Below the pieces are notes generated by a model. It did not search any database. It was given only the letters and a program-made list of their open reading frames with translations, and was not told the origin of the DNA. Made by a program: the position numbers and the translations under genes. Source: Streptomyces olivochromogenes (GTDB lineage: Bacteria; Actinomycetota; Actinomycetes; Streptomycetales; Streptomycetaceae). From it: a stretch of DNA of 64,000 nt. How positions within the stretch are numbered: position 1 is the stretch's first letter; the number at the start of each line of letters is the position of its first letter. Where the stretch lies: NCBI RefSeq assembly GCF_021538895.1, contig NZ_JADDRL010000006.1:1-64000 (forward strand), written 5' to 3'. Of the stretch, positions 29,719 to 40,173 are shown in pieces.

Positions 29719-32700
29719 GTGGCCCCGCCGGACTCGCTCACCGAGGACGGGTCGACCGTACGCACGGTGTGCTCGTACTGCGGAGTGGGCTGCGGCATGG
29801 TCCTCGACATCGGACGGGGACCGGACGGCCGCCGTACGGTGCTCAAGGCGTCCGGCGACAAGGAGCACCCGGTGAACGCCGGCCGGCTGTGCACCAAGGG
29901 CGCCACCACGGCCGACATGCTCAGTGCCCCCGGCCGGCTCACCACCGCCCTGCTGCGGCCCGAGCGGGGCGAGGAGGCGGTGCCCACCGGGCTGGACACG
30001 GCGGTCTCGGAGACCGCGCGGCGGCTGCGGGCGATCATCGACGAGCACGGACCGGACGCGGTCGCGCTCTACGTCTCCGGGCAGCTGAGCCTGGAGGCGC
30101 AGTACCTGGCGACCAAGCTGGCCAAGGGCTACATCCGCACCAACCTGATCGAGTCCAACTCCCGGCTGTGCATGGCCAGTGCCGCCACCGGCTACAAGCT
30201 GTCGCTGGGCGCGGACGGCCCGCCCGGCTCGTACGAGGACTTCGACCACGCCGACCTGTTCCTGGTCATCGGCTCGAACATGGCCGACTGCCACCCGATC
30301 CTCTTCCTGCGCATGATGGACCGGATCAAGTCGGCCGGCGCCAAGCTGATCGTCGTCGACCCCCGGCACACCGCCACCGCCGCCAAGGCCGACCTGTTCC
30401 TGCGCATCAGGCCGGGCACCGACCTCGCCCTGCTCAACGGCCTGCTGTACCTCCTGCACGAGAACGGCCGCACCGACCCCGCCTTCATCGCCGCCCACAC
30501 CGAGGGCTGGGAGGCGATGCCCGAGTTCCTCGCCGACTACCCGCCCGCCACCGTGGCGGAGCTCACCGGCATCCCGGAGGCCGACCTGCGCGAGGCCGCC
30601 CGGCTGATCGGCGAGGCGGGGGAGTGGACCAGCTGCTGGACCATGGGCCTCAACCAGTCCACGCACGGCACCTGGAACACCAACGCCCTGATCAACCTGC
30701 ACCTCGCCACCGGCGCGATCTGCCGCCCCGGCAGCGGGCCCTTCTCCCTCACCGGCCAGCCCAACGCCATGGGCGGACGGGAGATGGGCTACATGGGGCC
30801 GGGGCTGCCCGGACAGCGCTCCGTCCTCGTCGACGCCGACCGCGCCTTCGCCGAGGACCTGTGGGAGCTGCCCCCGGGCACGGTCCGCGCCGACGGAGTC
30901 GGCCAGGGCACCGTCGACATGTTCCGCAGGATGGCCGACGGCGACATCAAGGCGTGCTGGATCATCTGCACCAACCCGGTCGCCTCCGTCGGCAACCGCA
31001 AGACGGTCATCGAGGGCCTGGAGGCCGCCGAGTTCGTCGTCACCCAGGACGTCTTCACCGACACCGAGACCAACGCGTACGCCGACGTCGTCCTGCCCGG
31101 CGCCCTGTGGACCGAGACGGAGGGCGTCCTCGTCAACAGCGAGCGCAACCTCACCCTCGCCCGGCCCGCCGCCGACCCGCCCGGCGAGGCCACGGCCGAC
31201 TGGCGGATCATCGCCGCCGTCGCCCGCGCGATGGGCTACGAGGGGTTCGCGTACGACAGCGCCGAGCAGGTCTTCGAGGAGATCAAGCGCGCCCACAACC
31301 CCAAGACCGGCTACGACCTGCGGGGCGTGACCTACGAGCGGCTGCGCTCCACCCCCGTCCAGTGGCCCGCGCCGACCCCCGACGGCCCCGCCCGCAACCC
31401 CGTCCGGTACGTCGAGGCGGACGGCTCCCTCACCTTCCCCACCCCCGGCGGCCGGGCCGTCTTCCACGCCCGCCCGCACGTCCCGCCGGCCGAACTGCCG
31501 GACGACGACTACCCGTTCCTTCTCAACACCGGCCGCCTCCAGCACCAGTGGCACACCCTCACCAAGACGGCGAAGGTGCCCAAGCTCAACAAGCTCAACC
31601 CCGGGCCCTTCGTGGAGGTGCATCCGCAGGACGCGGCCGGTCTCGGCATCGCCGACGGGGACTCGGTCGAGGTCGCCTCACGGCGCGGACGGGCCGTGCT
31701 GCCCGCCGTGGTCACCGACCGGGTGCTGCCCGGCTGCTGCTTCGCGCCCTTCCACTGGAACGACCTGTTCGGGGAGTACCTGAGCGTCAACGCGGTGACC
31801 AGCGACGCCGTCGACCCGCTGTCCTTCCAGCCGGAGCTGAAGGTGTGCGCGGTCTCGCTGACGAAGGTCAACACGCCGGTGACCGTGCGGCCGCCGACGG
31901 CCGTGGGAGCGGGTCCCGAGCCGGGCTCCGGGGCAGCGGGCCACGGGCCCGGAGCGCTGGGCCTCGAACCGGGTGCCGCGCCGCCGGGGCTCCTGTCGGC
32001 CGCCGTCCACGCGGCCTCGTCCCCTCCGCCCTCCCCGTCCGCCGCCGGCGCCGTCTTCGGCCTCGCCGCCACGCCCCCGCCCGTCCTGACCGAGCCCGAA
32101 CGGCAGTACCTGGTCGGCTTCCTCGCCGGAATCCCGGTCGGAGCCCCCGGCGTGCCCGTCCTGCCCCCGGACGCCCCCTTCAGCCCCGAGCACGCCCGGT
32201 GGGTGAACGGCACCCTCGCCGGCATGTACTCCCGTGCCGTCTCCGCCCCGGTCACGCATCCGGTGCCCGGGCGGCAGATCGTGATCCTGTGGGCCTCCCA
32301 GACCGGCAACGCCGAGGAGTTCGCCGCCAGCACCGCGGAGCGGCTCACCGCCCACGGCCATGCCCCGGCCCTGGTCGCCATGGACGAGGCCGACCCCGCC
32401 GCGCTGCCCTCCGACGCCGATCTGCTGCTCATCACCAGCACCTTCGGCGACGGCGACGCCCCCGACAACGGCACCGGCTTCTGGGACACCCTGGCCGCGC
32501 CCGGCGCCGATCGCCTGGAGGGACGCCGCTACGCGGTCCTGGCCTTCGGGGACTCGTCGTACGACGACTTCTGCGGCCACGGCCGCCGTCTCGACCACCG
32601 CCTCGACGAGCTCGGCGCGGTCCGGCTGGCACCGCGCACCGACTGCGAACCGGACTACGAGAGTGCGGCCGAGGACTGGTTCGACCAGGTGCTCACCGCC

Positions 32701-33891
32701 CTCAAGGACACCTCGGCGGGCCCGGCCCAGGCGCCCACATCGACGCCGACCGCGCCGCCGCGCCGTCCCCGCCCCGCCCCGGTCACCGCCCGCCTCACCG
32801 GCAACCGGCTGCTGAGCCTGCCGGGCGCGGGCAAGGAGGTGCGCCGCTTCACCTTCGACACCCGCGACAGCGAGACACCGCTCGTCTACGAAGCCGGGGA
32901 CGCTCTCGGCGTACGACCGCTCAACTCCCCTTCAATGGTGGACGAGTGGCTGACCGTCACCGGCCTGGACGCACACGCGCCGGTCGAGGTCGCGGACGTG
33001 GGCGAGGTCGCCCTCGGCGAGGCGCTCCTGCGCCATCTGGACATCACCCGGATCACCCCGGACCTGCTGCGCTTCGTCGCCGACCGGACCCGCGACCCGC
33101 GCGAGCTGCGGAAACTGCTGCGCCCGGACAACAAGGGCGAGCTGGCCAAGTGGTCCTGGGGCCGCCAGGCGGTGGACGTGGTCGGCGAGTTCGGCGCCCG
33201 GGCGGGCGCGCCCGAGTGGGCCGCGGTCCTGGGCCGCCTGCAGCCCCGCCTTTACTCGATCTCCTCCAGCCCGCTGACCGACCCCCACCTGGTGTCGGTG
33301 ACCGTCTCCGTCGTCCGGTACGAGAACCTGCACGGCCGCTCCCGGCAAGGCGTCTGCTCCCCCTTCCTCGCCGACGCCGAACCCGGCACGGCCGTACCGG
33401 TGCACATCCAGCGGTCGGCGCACTTCCGGCCGCCCGCCGACCCGTCGACACCCATGGTGATGGTCGGCCCCGGCACCGGCGTCGCCCCCTTCCTCGGGTT
33501 CCTGCACGAACGCCGGGCGCGCGGCCATCGGGCGCCCAACTGGCTGTTCTTCGGCGAACAGCACCGGGCCACCGACTTCTACTACGAGCAGGAGCTGACC
33601 GGCTTCCTCGCCGAGGGCGCCCTCGACCGCCTCGACACCGCGTTCTCCCGCGACCAGCGCGCCAAGGTCTACGTCCAGGACCGGATGCGCGAACACGGCC
33701 CCCTGCTGTGGTCCTGGCTCCAGGACGGCGCCCACTTCTACGTCTGCGGCGACGCCTCCCGCATGGCCAAGGACGTCGACCGGGCTCTCCGTGACATCGC
33801 CGTGCTCCACGGCGGCCTCACCGAGGACGCGGCGGCGGCGTACGTCAAGCAGCTCGCCGCCGACCGCAGGTACGTGCGGGACGTCTACTAG
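29719..33891 (+). CDS. Fused assimilatory nitrate reductase / diflavin (CysJ-like) reductase
   Basis: This 1390-residue protein joins two enzymes. Residues 1 to about 715 are a molybdopterin oxidoreductase of the NasA type. C18, C21, C25 and C58 bind a [4Fe-4S] cluster, C151 in NSRLCMASA is the likely Mo ligand, and a C-terminal pterin-binding domain contains [19 protein letters not shown] Pro/Ala-rich linker follows (about 716-850). Next come a flavodoxin domain ([12 protein letters not shown] near 855-866), a CysJ-type FAD domain with RLYSISSSP, and an NADPH domain with [12 protein letters not shown] and ending VRDVY. The fusion would let NADPH electrons reach nitrate inside one cytoplasmic polypeptide, without ferredoxin or a separate NasC. 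GGAGG lies just before the GTG. No nitrite reductase or transporter gene is adjacent. Confidence 0.88.
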   Translation: MAPPDSLTEDGSTVRTVCSYCGVGCGMVLDIGRGPDGRRTVLKASGDKEHPVNAGRLCTKGATTADMLSAPGRLTTALLRPERGEEAVPTGLDTAVSETARRLRAIIDEHGPDAVALYVSGQLSLEAQYLATKLAKGYIRTNLIESNSRLCMASAATGYKLSLGADGPPGSYEDFDHADLFLVIGSNMADCHPILFLRMMDRIKSAGAKLIVVDPRHTATAAKADLFLRIRPGTDLALLNGLLYLLHENGRTDPAFIAAHTEGWEAMPEFLADYPPATVAELTGIPEADLREAARLIGEAGEWTSCWTMGLNQSTHGTWNTNALINLHLATGAICRPGSGPFSLTGQPNAMGGREMGYMGPGLPGQRSVLVDADRAFAEDLWELPPGTVRADGVGQGTVDMFRRMADGDIKACWIICTNPVASVGNRKTVIEGLEAAEFVVTQDVFTDTETNAYADVVLPGALWTETEGVLVNSERNLTLARPAADPPGEATADWRIIAAVARAMGYEGFAYDSAEQVFEEIKRAHNPKTGYDLRGVTYERLRSTPVQWPAPTPDGPARNPVRYVEADGSLTFPTPGGRAVFHARPHVPPAELPDDDYPFLLNTGRLQHQWHTLTKTAKVPKLNKLNPGPFVEVHPQDAAGLGIADGDSVEVASRRGRAVLPAVVTDRVLPGCCFAPFHWNDLFGEYLSVNAVTSDAVDPLSFQPELKVCAVSLTKVNTPVTVRPPTAVGAGPEPGSGAAGHGPGALGLEPGAAPPGLLSAAVHAASSPPPSPSAAGAVFGLAATPPPVLTEPERQYLVGFLAGIPVGAPGVPVLPPDAPFSPEHARWVNGTLAGMYSRAVSAPVTHPVPGRQIVILWASQTGNAEEFAASTAERLTAHGHAPALVAMDEADPAALPSDADLLLITSTFGDGDAPDNGTGFWDTLAAPGADRLEGRRYAVLAFGDSSYDDFCGHGRRLDHRLDELGAVRLAPRTDCEPDYESAAEDWFDQVLTALKDTSAGPAQAPTSTPTAPPRRPRPAPVTARLTGNRLLSLPGAGKEVRRFTFDTRDSETPLVYEAGDALGVRPLNSPSMVDEWLTVTGLDAHAPVEVADVGEVALGEALLRHLDITRITPDLLRFVADRTRDPRELRKLLRPDNKGELAKWSWGRQAVDVVGEFGARAGAPEWAAVLGRLQPRLYSISSSPLTDPHLVSVTVSVVRYENLHGRSRQGVCSPFLADAEPGTAVPVHIQRSAHFRPPADPSTPMVMVGPGTGVAPFLGFLHERRARGHRAPNWLFFGEQHRATDFYYEQELTGFLAEGALDRLDTAFSRDQRAKVYVQDRMREHGPLLWSWLQDGAHFYVCGDASRMAKDVDRALRDIAVLHGGLTEDAAAAYVKQLAADRRYVRDVY

Positions 33892-34961
33892 CCGCCGTCG
33901 ACCGCTGCGGACGGCGCCTGACCGCGCGCCAAGTGCCGCATGGCCAGGGCCAGTTGCAGCCGGAACCGGCCCTGCGGGGACCGTACCGGCCAGCCCAGCA
34001 GGTGTTCGGCGTGGGTCAGCCGGTCCTGGAGCGTGGAGTGGTGCACGCCGGCCTCGGCGGCGGCCGCCCGCAGGCTCGGCGTCGACACGACCGCGTGCAG
34101 CGTGCGCAGCATCCAGGGCGCGTCAGCCGCCGCGGCCTCGACGGCCAGGACGTCGGGGGGCGGCGCGGCACCGGGCGCGACGAGGTCGGCGAGCAGGGCG
34201 ATGCCGCCCAACTCCTCGGCGCGGACGACCCGTTGCCCCGGGTCCTGCGCGCTCCCTTCGGCGGTGAACCGCAGGGCGGTGCGGGCGGCGGCCCAGGAGC
34301 GGGGGAGCTCCGGCAGGGGGACGGCCGGGCCGATGCCCACCCGGCCGGGCGGCAGGTCCAGGCCGGCCGCCCGGCCCCGTGCGGTGTCCCCGGTGGCGGC
34401 CCGGATCCGCGGCGGACCCTGGGGTGTGACGACGACGCGGGCCCGGGCCGCCGGGTCGGCCGTGTCCAGGCCGAGGCCGCGGGCCGCGTGCAGCCGGGTC
34501 CGTACGGGGGCCGTGGCGTCCAGCACCGTCTCGACCAGCGCCGGATCGTCGACCGGCGGGGCCGGGGCGCGGCCCCGGGTGCGGTCCAGCACGGACCGTA
34601 CCGCCGAGGCCGCCCGCTCCAGGATCACCGCGTCGACCACGCTCGGCCCGGCCGGCGCCCGCTCCAGCCACAGCGCCGGCGGCCCGCCCGGAACCAGGGG
34701 CGCGGACGGCCAGCCCGGGTCCGGCAGCCCGTCCGCCGCAACCCGCCGCCCGTCCGGCTCCACCCGCATCCCGACCCGCCGCTCGGCGTCGACGAGCCGC
34801 GCGGGACAGCCCGACAGGACGGCGGCGCCGCGCACCAGCGCCTCCAGACCGGCCCGGGTCTCGGTCAGACGGTCGAAGTAGGCGATGACCCGGACGGCGG
34901 CCCCGGCATCCGGATCCACCGCGGCCAGGCGCCCGGCCAGCTCCTTCATACGGCCCATCAT
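33888..34961 (-). CDS. PucR-type transcriptional regulator
   Basis: This 357-residue protein ends in the PucR C-terminal helix-turn-helix (about residues 300-345: [20 protein letters not shown], then [15 protein letters not shown]). A GGDEF-like/CdaR-type central region precedes it. PucR family members act on purine and related catabolic genes. It is divergent from a xanthine-dehydrogenase-like operon at 35093, a plausible target. An in-frame ATG at 34949 is an alternative start. Its stop and that of the nitrate reductase share the palindromic bases CTAG at 33888-33891. Confidence 0.8.
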   Translation of the reverse strand: MMGRMKELAGRLAAVDPDAGAAVRVIAYFDRLTETRAGLEALVRGAAVLSGCPARLVDAERRVGMRVEPDGRRVAADGLPDPGWPSAPLVPGGPPALWLERAPAGPSVVDAVILERAASAVRSVLDRTRGRAPAPPVDDPALVETVLDATAPVRTRLHAARGLGLDTADPAARARVVVTPQGPPRIRAATGDTARGRAAGLDLPPGRVGIGPAVPLPELPRSWAAARTALRFTAEGSAQDPGQRVVRAEELGGIALLADLVAPGAAPPPDVLAVEAAAADAPWMLRTLHAVVSTPSLRAAAAEAGVHHSTLQDRLTHAEHLLGWPVRSPQGRFRLQLALAMRHLARGQAPSAAVDGG

Positions 34962-35092
34962 CCGTCATCCGCACACCGTTCGAGGAGACCGGGCCCGGCA
35001 CGCAACCGAGCATGAGGTGGAACCCTCATACCTGTCGAGAACCGAGTCGCGACGCACCGACCGACGCACAGACAATCGACAGGAGTCCTCGG

Positions 35093-37222
35093 TTGGACCT
35101 CAACGACGGCACCGCGCCCGAGCGGCACGGCGGGCTGTCCCGCCGGAGATTCATGGTCTACACGCTGGCCGCGACCACCCTCACGGTCGCCGCGCCGCTC
35201 GCCTGCGACTCCCCGTCCGCCCAGGGCGCCGAGGGCGCGCGAGCCTCCGACGTCCTGGTGACCGGCACCGACGAGGAGATGCTCGTCCTGGAGGTCACGG
35301 CGCAGAACAAGGTGGTCGTCCGGCTGCCGCGCGTCGAGGTCGGCCAGGGCATCACCACCGCGGTCGCCATGATGATCGCCGAGGAGCTCGACGCCCGGCT
35401 CGCCGACGTCGACATCCCACTCGCCGACGCCCGGACCAAGGGCAACCAGTACACCGGCGGTTCCAACTCGGTCAGTTCGCTGTACGGACCGGCCCGGCAC
35501 CTCGCCGCCACGGCCCGCGCCAAGCTGGTGACCGCGGCCGCCCAGCGGTGGCACCTGCCCGCGCGGACCCTGCGCACCTGGAACGGCCGGGTCGTCGCGC
35601 CGGACGGGCGCAACGCCACCTTCGGCGCGCTCACCGAGGCCGCCGCCCGGATCCGCCACCCGGCCGTCTCCGACAAGCCCAAGCCGGCCTCCCGGCACCG
35701 GGTGATCGGCCGGCCGACGAACCGGATCGACGCACGGGACATCGTCACCGGCCGGGCCAGGTTCGCGGGCGACCTGCCGGCGGCCGGGGCGAAGCCCACC
35801 GTGGTGGCCCGGCCGCCGACGGTCAGGGGCAAACTGGTCTCGGTCGACGACACGGCGGCCCGGGCCATGCCCGGCGTCCTCGCGATCGTCAAGACCGCCG
35901 GCACGGTCGCCGTGGTCGCCGAGTCCTTCCACTACGCCCTGAAGGCCAGGGACGCGCTGCGCATCACCTGGGCCCCGGGCCCGCTCGCGCCGCTCTCGGA
36001 CGCCGCGATCCGGTCCCGGCTGAAGGCCGCCGTCCCCCGGTCCTCCACGCCGCCGCGCGGATCGACACAGGTGCAGGGCGAGTTCGAGTTCGCGTTCGTC
36101 AGCCACGCCCCGATGGAGGTGCTGACGGCGGTCGCGGACGTCCGCGCCGACCGCGCGGAGTTCTGGTTCTCCACGCAGACACCGATGGACGCGCGCGACA
36201 GCCTAGCCCAGACGGTCGGGCTGCCCGCGTCCAAGGTCCGGGTGCATGTCGTGCGCGGCGGCGGCTCGTTCGGACGGCGGCTGAACTTCGACGCCGCGAT
36301 CGAGGCGGCCCTGATCTCGAAGGCGGCCCGCCGCCCGGTGAAACTGATGTGGACCCGCGCCGACGACATCCGGCACGGCCGGATGCGCCCGGCCAGCCAC
36401 CACCGGATCCGGGCGAGCGTCTCGGGCGGTCGGGTGGTGGCCTTCGAGCACCTGATGGCCTCGGTGGGCGAGTCGTTCGACGGGAAGGGCCTGGCCGCGC
36501 AGGGCGGCGTCACCCGCGCCGCCGGCCCGCTGCCCAGCGACAGCGGCCTGTACAACTTCGGCCGCGTCGGCGGGAATTCGGGCGGGATCCAGCTGCCGAT
36601 CCCGCTGGGCGCCTGGCGGTCGGTGGACTCCGGCACGATGCGGACGGCCGAGGAGGTCGTCGTCGACGAGGTCGCCCGCGCCCTGGGCAAGGACCCGGTC
36701 GCCTTCCGGCGCACCACGCTGCGGAGCAAGGCGGTGAAGGCCGTACTCGACAAGGTCGCCGCCGCCGGTCACTGGGGCCGCGCCATGCCCACCGGCACCG
36801 GCCAGGGCGTGGCCGTCCACGAGGAGTACGGCTCCTGCGTGGCCTGCCTCGTCGAGATCGACGCCACCGACCCGAAGAAGCCCCGGGTGACCAAGGTGGT
36901 CATGGCGGCGGACGTCGGCACGTGCGTCAACCCGCGAGGCCTGGAAGCCCAGTTGATGGGCACGGCGATGGACGGGATCTCCACCGTCCTGCAGGCCGGC
37001 CTGCACATCGACCGGGGCGCCGTCCGCGAGGGCAGCTTCGCCGACTTCCGCTACGCCCGTCAGGGACAGGCACCGCTGCGCTTCGAGGCGCACGTCATGC
37101 CCTCCCACGGCGAGCCGGGCGGCGCGGGCGAACTCGGCGTGCCGGCCGCGGCCGGAGCCGTCGCCAACGCGTACGCCCGCGCGACCGGCACCAGGCCCCG
37201 CCGCTTCCCGCTCAACTTCTGA
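35093..37222 (+). CDS. Molybdenum hydroxylase large subunit with Tat signal (IorB/XDH type)
   Basis: This 709-residue catalytic subunit of the xanthine oxidase family resembles isoquinoline 1-oxidoreductase beta subunits. The N-terminus has a twin-arginine signal (SRRRFMVYTLAATTLTVAA) near residues 17-35. Pterin-binding motifs follow (VEVGQGITTAVAMMIAEEL, FVSHAPMEVLTA, GGGSFGRRLNFD, PLGAWRSVDS), and the catalytic Glu sits in HGEPGGAGELGVP near the end. The TTG at 35093 is chosen because AGGAG sits 7 bases before it and the Tat motif is then correctly placed; an upstream ATG at 35012 adds an unlikely 27 residues. It is followed by its [2Fe-2S] partner, which lacks a signal and may be co-exported. 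Confidence 0.85.
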   Translation: MDLNDGTAPERHGGLSRRRFMVYTLAATTLTVAAPLACDSPSAQGAEGARASDVLVTGTDEEMLVLEVTAQNKVVVRLPRVEVGQGITTAVAMMIAEELDARLADVDIPLADARTKGNQYTGGSNSVSSLYGPARHLAATARAKLVTAAAQRWHLPARTLRTWNGRVVAPDGRNATFGALTEAAARIRHPAVSDKPKPASRHRVIGRPTNRIDARDIVTGRARFAGDLPAAGAKPTVVARPPTVRGKLVSVDDTAARAMPGVLAIVKTAGTVAVVAESFHYALKARDALRITWAPGPLAPLSDAAIRSRLKAAVPRSSTPPRGSTQVQGEFEFAFVSHAPMEVLTAVADVRADRAEFWFSTQTPMDARDSLAQTVGLPASKVRVHVVRGGGSFGRRLNFDAAIEAALISKAARRPVKLMWTRADDIRHGRMRPASHHRIRASVSGGRVVAFEHLMASVGESFDGKGLAAQGGVTRAAGPLPSDSGLYNFGRVGGNSGGIQLPIPLGAWRSVDSGTMRTAEEVVVDEVARALGKDPVAFRRTTLRSKAVKAVLDKVAAAGHWGRAMPTGTGQGVAVHEEYGSCVACLVEIDATDPKKPRVTKVVMAADVGTCVNPRGLEAQLMGTAMDGISTVLQAGLHIDRGAVREGSFADFRYARQGQAPLRFEAHVMPSHGEPGGAGELGVPAAAGAVANAYARATGTRPRRFPLNF

Positions 37223-37229
37223 TCCATTT

Positions 37230-37257
37230 CTGATCGCCGCCGATCGCTGGCGATCAG
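37230..37257 (+). repeat. GATC-rich inverted repeat between the two hydroxylase genes
   Basis: CTGATCGCC (37230-37238) and GGCGATCAG (37249-37257) form a perfect 9-bp stem with a 10-base loop. Six TGATC/CGATC/GATCA words occur between 37220 and 37283. The hairpin lies inside the presumed operon and could set the ratio of large to small subunit. Confidence 0.55.
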
Positions 37258-37302
37258 CTCCTGATCGAACTCCCCATCTGATCGACTTCCGAGAAGGCCC
37301 CG

Positions 37303-37773
37303 ATGCGTTCGTACTCCTTCGTCCTCAACGGAAAACCCGTCACCGTCGAGGCACCCGACGACATGCCGCTGCTGTGGGTGCTGCGCGACCTGCTCGGCGT
37401 CACCGGCCCCAAGTACGGCTGCGGGGTGGGCGTCTGCCGCGCCTGCACCAGCCATCTCGACGGCGCGGAGATCCAGCCCTGCGTCGTGCCCGTCGCGGAC
37501 TGCGCCGACCGGACCGTCACCACCATCGAGGGGCTGGCCGACGGGGACACCCTGCACCCCGTCCAACAGGCCTGGATCGACCGCGACGTGGCGCAGTGCG
37601 GCTTCTGCCAGCCCGGGCAGATCATGGCCGCGGCCGCTCTGCTGAAGAGGACGTCCCACCCGACCGACGCCGACATCGACCGCATCGAGAACGTGTGCCG
37701 CTGTGGCACCTACGCCCGGATCCGCGAGGCGATCAAGCAGGCCGCCGCGGCGAGCCCTCCGGCCCAGGGCTGA
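37303..37773 (+). CDS. [2Fe-2S] subunit of the molybdenum hydroxylase
   Basis: This 156-residue small subunit (IorA/CoxS type) has the plant-ferredoxin cluster motif (CGVGVCRACTSHLDG, then a Cys in IQPCVVPV). The second, helical cluster domain has CGFCQPGQIMAAAALL and ENVCRCGTYARI. It relays electrons from the molybdenum site in the large subunit encoded upstream. No signal peptide is present. No XdhC-type maturation factor, FAD subunit or cytochrome lies beside it, so the electron acceptor is unclear. Confidence 0.9.
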   Translation: MRSYSFVLNGKPVTVEAPDDMPLLWVLRDLLGVTGPKYGCGVGVCRACTSHLDGAEIQPCVVPVADCADRTVTTIEGLADGDTLHPVQQAWIDRDVAQCGFCQPGQIMAAAALLKRTSHPTDADIDRIENVCRCGTYARIREAIKQAAAASPPAQG

Positions 37774-37801
37774 CCCGGCCCAGGGCTGACCGGGCCCGCG
37801 C

Positions 37802-38776
37802 CTATTGCGCCAGCAGCCTGCGCAGCCAGTCCAGTTGCGCCGCACGCGCCGCCTGCGACAGCGCCGCCTGCGGGGCGAAGCCGTCGAAACCGTGGAAGCC
37901 GCCCGGCCAGACGTGGAGTTCGGCCACGCCGCCGGCCTGCCACAGGCGCGAGGCGTAGGCGACGACCTCGTCGCGGAAGGTCTCCGCGGATCCGACGTCC
38001 AGGAAGGCGGGCGGCAGACCGGACAGGTCCGTGGCGCGGGCCGGGGCGGCGTACGGCGACACGTCCGGCCCGCCCCGCGCGTCGCCGAGCAGCGCGCTCC
38101 AGCCGGTCTCGTTGGCCGTACGGTCCCAGACACCTAGCCCCGCCATCTGATGGGTGGACGGCGTGTCGTTGCGGTCGTCGAGCATCGGGCACATCAGCAT
38201 CTGCCCGATGGCCCGCGGCCCTTCCTCGTCCCGCAACCGCAGGGCCAGTGCCGCGGCGAGGCCGCCTCCCGCGCTGGTCCCGGCGATCACGATCCGTTCC
38301 GGGTCGGCGCCGAACTCCTCGGCGTGCGCGGCCGTCCACAGCAGACCCGCGTGGACGTCGTCGATCGGGGCCGGGTGCGGATGCTCCGGCGCCAGCCGGT
38401 ACTCCACCGACACCACCACCGCGTCCAGTTCCCTCGCCCACTCCAACGGACTGTCCAGGCCGAACCTGTTGTCGCCGAGGACCATTCCGCCGCCGTGCAC
38501 CTGGTAGACGACCGGCAGCGGGCCGACGGTGGCCGGGGCGGTGGGGCGGCAGATCAGCAGGGAGATGTCGGGCGCGCCCCGGGGCCCTGGGACGACCCGG
38601 TCCGCCACCTCGAACGCGCCGCCCAGGGTGAGGTCGAGCGGCATGAGCCCCCCGCTCGCGGCGCCCTGCCGGACGGTGTCGATCTCGTCCGGGGTGAAGC
38701 CCGGCGAGACCACGTCCTTGATCAACTCCAGCGAGGCGGCGAGTTCCGGGTCGAACGGGGGCGGGGCCGAGCTCAT
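37802..38776 (-). CDS. HSL-family alpha/beta hydrolase (esterase)
   Basis: This 324-residue carboxylesterase belongs to the hormone-sensitive-lipase family: oxyanion-hole HGGGMVLGDN, nucleophile elbow GTSAGGG, Asp in LDVGSAETFRDE and His in GGFHGFDG. It should hydrolyse short acyl esters. AGGAGG lies 8 bases before the ATG at 38776; a longer ORF upstream has no such signal. It lies 33 bases after an MFS gene on the same strand, so the two may form an operon. Confidence 0.88.
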   Translation of the reverse strand: MSSAPPPFDPELAASLELIKDVVSPGFTPDEIDTVRQGAASGGLMPLDLTLGGAFEVADRVVPGPRGAPDISLLICRPTAPATVGPLPVVYQVHGGGMVLGDNRFGLDSPLEWARELDAVVVSVEYRLAPEHPHPAPIDDVHAGLLWTAAHAEEFGADPERIVIAGTSAGGGLAAALALRLRDEEGPRAIGQMLMCPMLDDRNDTPSTHQMAGLGVWDRTANETGWSALLGDARGGPDVSPYAAPARATDLSGLPPAFLDVGSAETFRDEVVAYASRLWQAGGVAELHVWPGGFHGFDGFAPQAALSQAARAAQLDWLRRLLAQ

Positions 38777-38809
38777 GGCATCTCCTCCTGTTGGCCACTG
38801 GGACATCAG

Positions 38810-40117
38810 TCATCTTCCGCGCGCGGCGGGCGAACCGGGCGCCGCCGGACGGCGGAAGCCGCCCGCCGTCCGGCGGGTGGCCTCGTCCCGACCCGTCTGC
38901 CCCGTCCGCCGCGTCGGACTCCGCAGGCTCGCCAGGTGCCGGCCGAGGGCCACGGCGGTGAGGACGGCCACCAGGGCGCACACCCCCGGCCAGGCGAAGG
39001 CGGCGTAGGCGCGGGCGCCGAGCCAGGAGCCCAGACTGCCACCGAGGTAGGCGCACGTCATATAGGCGGTGTTGAGGCGGCTGCGGAACTCGGCACCCAG
39101 GGCGTAGACGCGCACCTGGTTGGCGACCATGCCGGACTGCATCCCGACGTCGAGCAGCAGCGTGCCCACCACCAGGGCCGTCAGCCCCGCCGCGCCGCCG
39201 ACCCCGCCGCACGCCAGCACCGCCGCCGAGACGGCCACCCCCAGGAAGCACACGAGGTTCACCGCGTCCGGGCCCCGCCGGTCCACCTGACGTCCGGCGA
39301 CCGGCGTGACCAGCATCGTCGCCGCGTTGACCAGCGCGAGCAGTCCGACGGCGTCCGCGCCCATGCCGTACACGGGGCCGGTCAGCAGCAGCGCGACGCC
39401 GGTCCACACGGCGGAGAATCCGGCGAACACCGAGGCCTGGTAGAGGCAGGAACGGCGCAGTGGGGGCTCGGCGCGCAGCAGGCGCAACGGCTCGGCGAGC
39501 AGGGCCGGGTAGCGGTCCCCGGCGGAGGGCGCCGTGGCCGGGAGCGTACGGGCCAGGAGCGCGGCGACCGTCAGGGAGAGCAGGGCGGCCAGGACGTACG
39601 GAGCCCGCCAGCCCAGCCGTTCGCCGAGCGTGCCGCCGATCGCGCGGGACAGCAGCATGCCCGCGATGGCGCCGCTCAGCAGGGTGCCGCCGACCACCCC
39701 GCGCCGCCCTTCGGGGACCAGACCGGCCGCCAGCGGCCCGGCCAGCGGGGCGATCACCGTGGTGACACCGACCAGGGCGCTCGCGTCGAGGAGGAGCGGC
39801 AGCCCGGGCGCGGCGGCCGCGACGGCCAGTCCGAGGCCGGTCAGCGCGAGCAGGGTGACGAGCAGCGGGCGGTGCGGGAACCGGTCACCGAGCGGGACCA
39901 GCAGGAAGATGCCCGCCGCGTAGCCGAACTGGGTCGCGGTGACCACGGAGGTGGCCGCGTCGGGGGAGACGTGCAGGCCCGCGGCGGCGAGCGGGCCGAT
40001 GGTCTGCGGGAAGTACACGTTGCCGACCGCGACCCCGCAGGCGAGCGCCAGCAGGGCGATCACCCGGGACGACACGGGCGCGGCCGCAGTAGCCTGCCGG
40101 TGGATGTGATCCGTCAT
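38810..40117 (-). CDS. MFS transporter (DHA1-like exporter)
   Basis: This 435-residue protein has about 12 hydrophobic helices, the loop-2 motif GDRFPHRP after helix 2 and VEGRRG-like positive loops (LVPEGRRGVVGG). The first helix begins ALLALACGVAVGNVYFPQTIGPL, typical of drug-efflux-type MFS. The substrate is unknown. Its ATG at 40117 faces the ArsR-type gene across 56 bases, a common exporter-repressor layout. The esterase downstream could act on the same compound (inference). Confidence 0.85.
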   Translation of the reverse strand: MTDHIHRQATAAAPVSSRVIALLALACGVAVGNVYFPQTIGPLAAAGLHVSPDAATSVVTATQFGYAAGIFLLVPLGDRFPHRPLLVTLLALTGLGLAVAAAAPGLPLLLDASALVGVTTVIAPLAGPLAAGLVPEGRRGVVGGTLLSGAIAGMLLSRAIGGTLGERLGWRAPYVLAALLSLTVAALLARTLPATAPSAGDRYPALLAEPLRLLRAEPPLRRSCLYQASVFAGFSAVWTGVALLLTGPVYGMGADAVGLLALVNAATMLVTPVAGRQVDRRGPDAVNLVCFLGVAVSAAVLACGGVGGAAGLTALVVGTLLLDVGMQSGMVANQVRVYALGAEFRSRLNTAYMTCAYLGGSLGSWLGARAYAAFAWPGVCALVAVLTAVALGRHLASLRSPTRRTGQTGRDEATRRTAGGFRRPAAPGSPAARGR

Positions 40118-40173
40118 GCGTCGAAGTCCAGGGCACGGACGGGCGGTTGCCAAAGAATGAAGACGGGGGCTAC

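Noticed and set aside
29769..33794. A 1341-codon plus-strand ORF in another frame of the nitrate reductase fusion
   Set aside because: It overlaps a gene with all cofactor motifs and consists of Arg/Pro/Gly-rich low-complexity sequence.
35012..35092. Upstream ATG start for the molybdenum hydroxylase large subunit
   Set aside because: It would place 27 unlikely residues before the Tat signal and ignores the AGGAG correctly spaced before the TTG at 35093.
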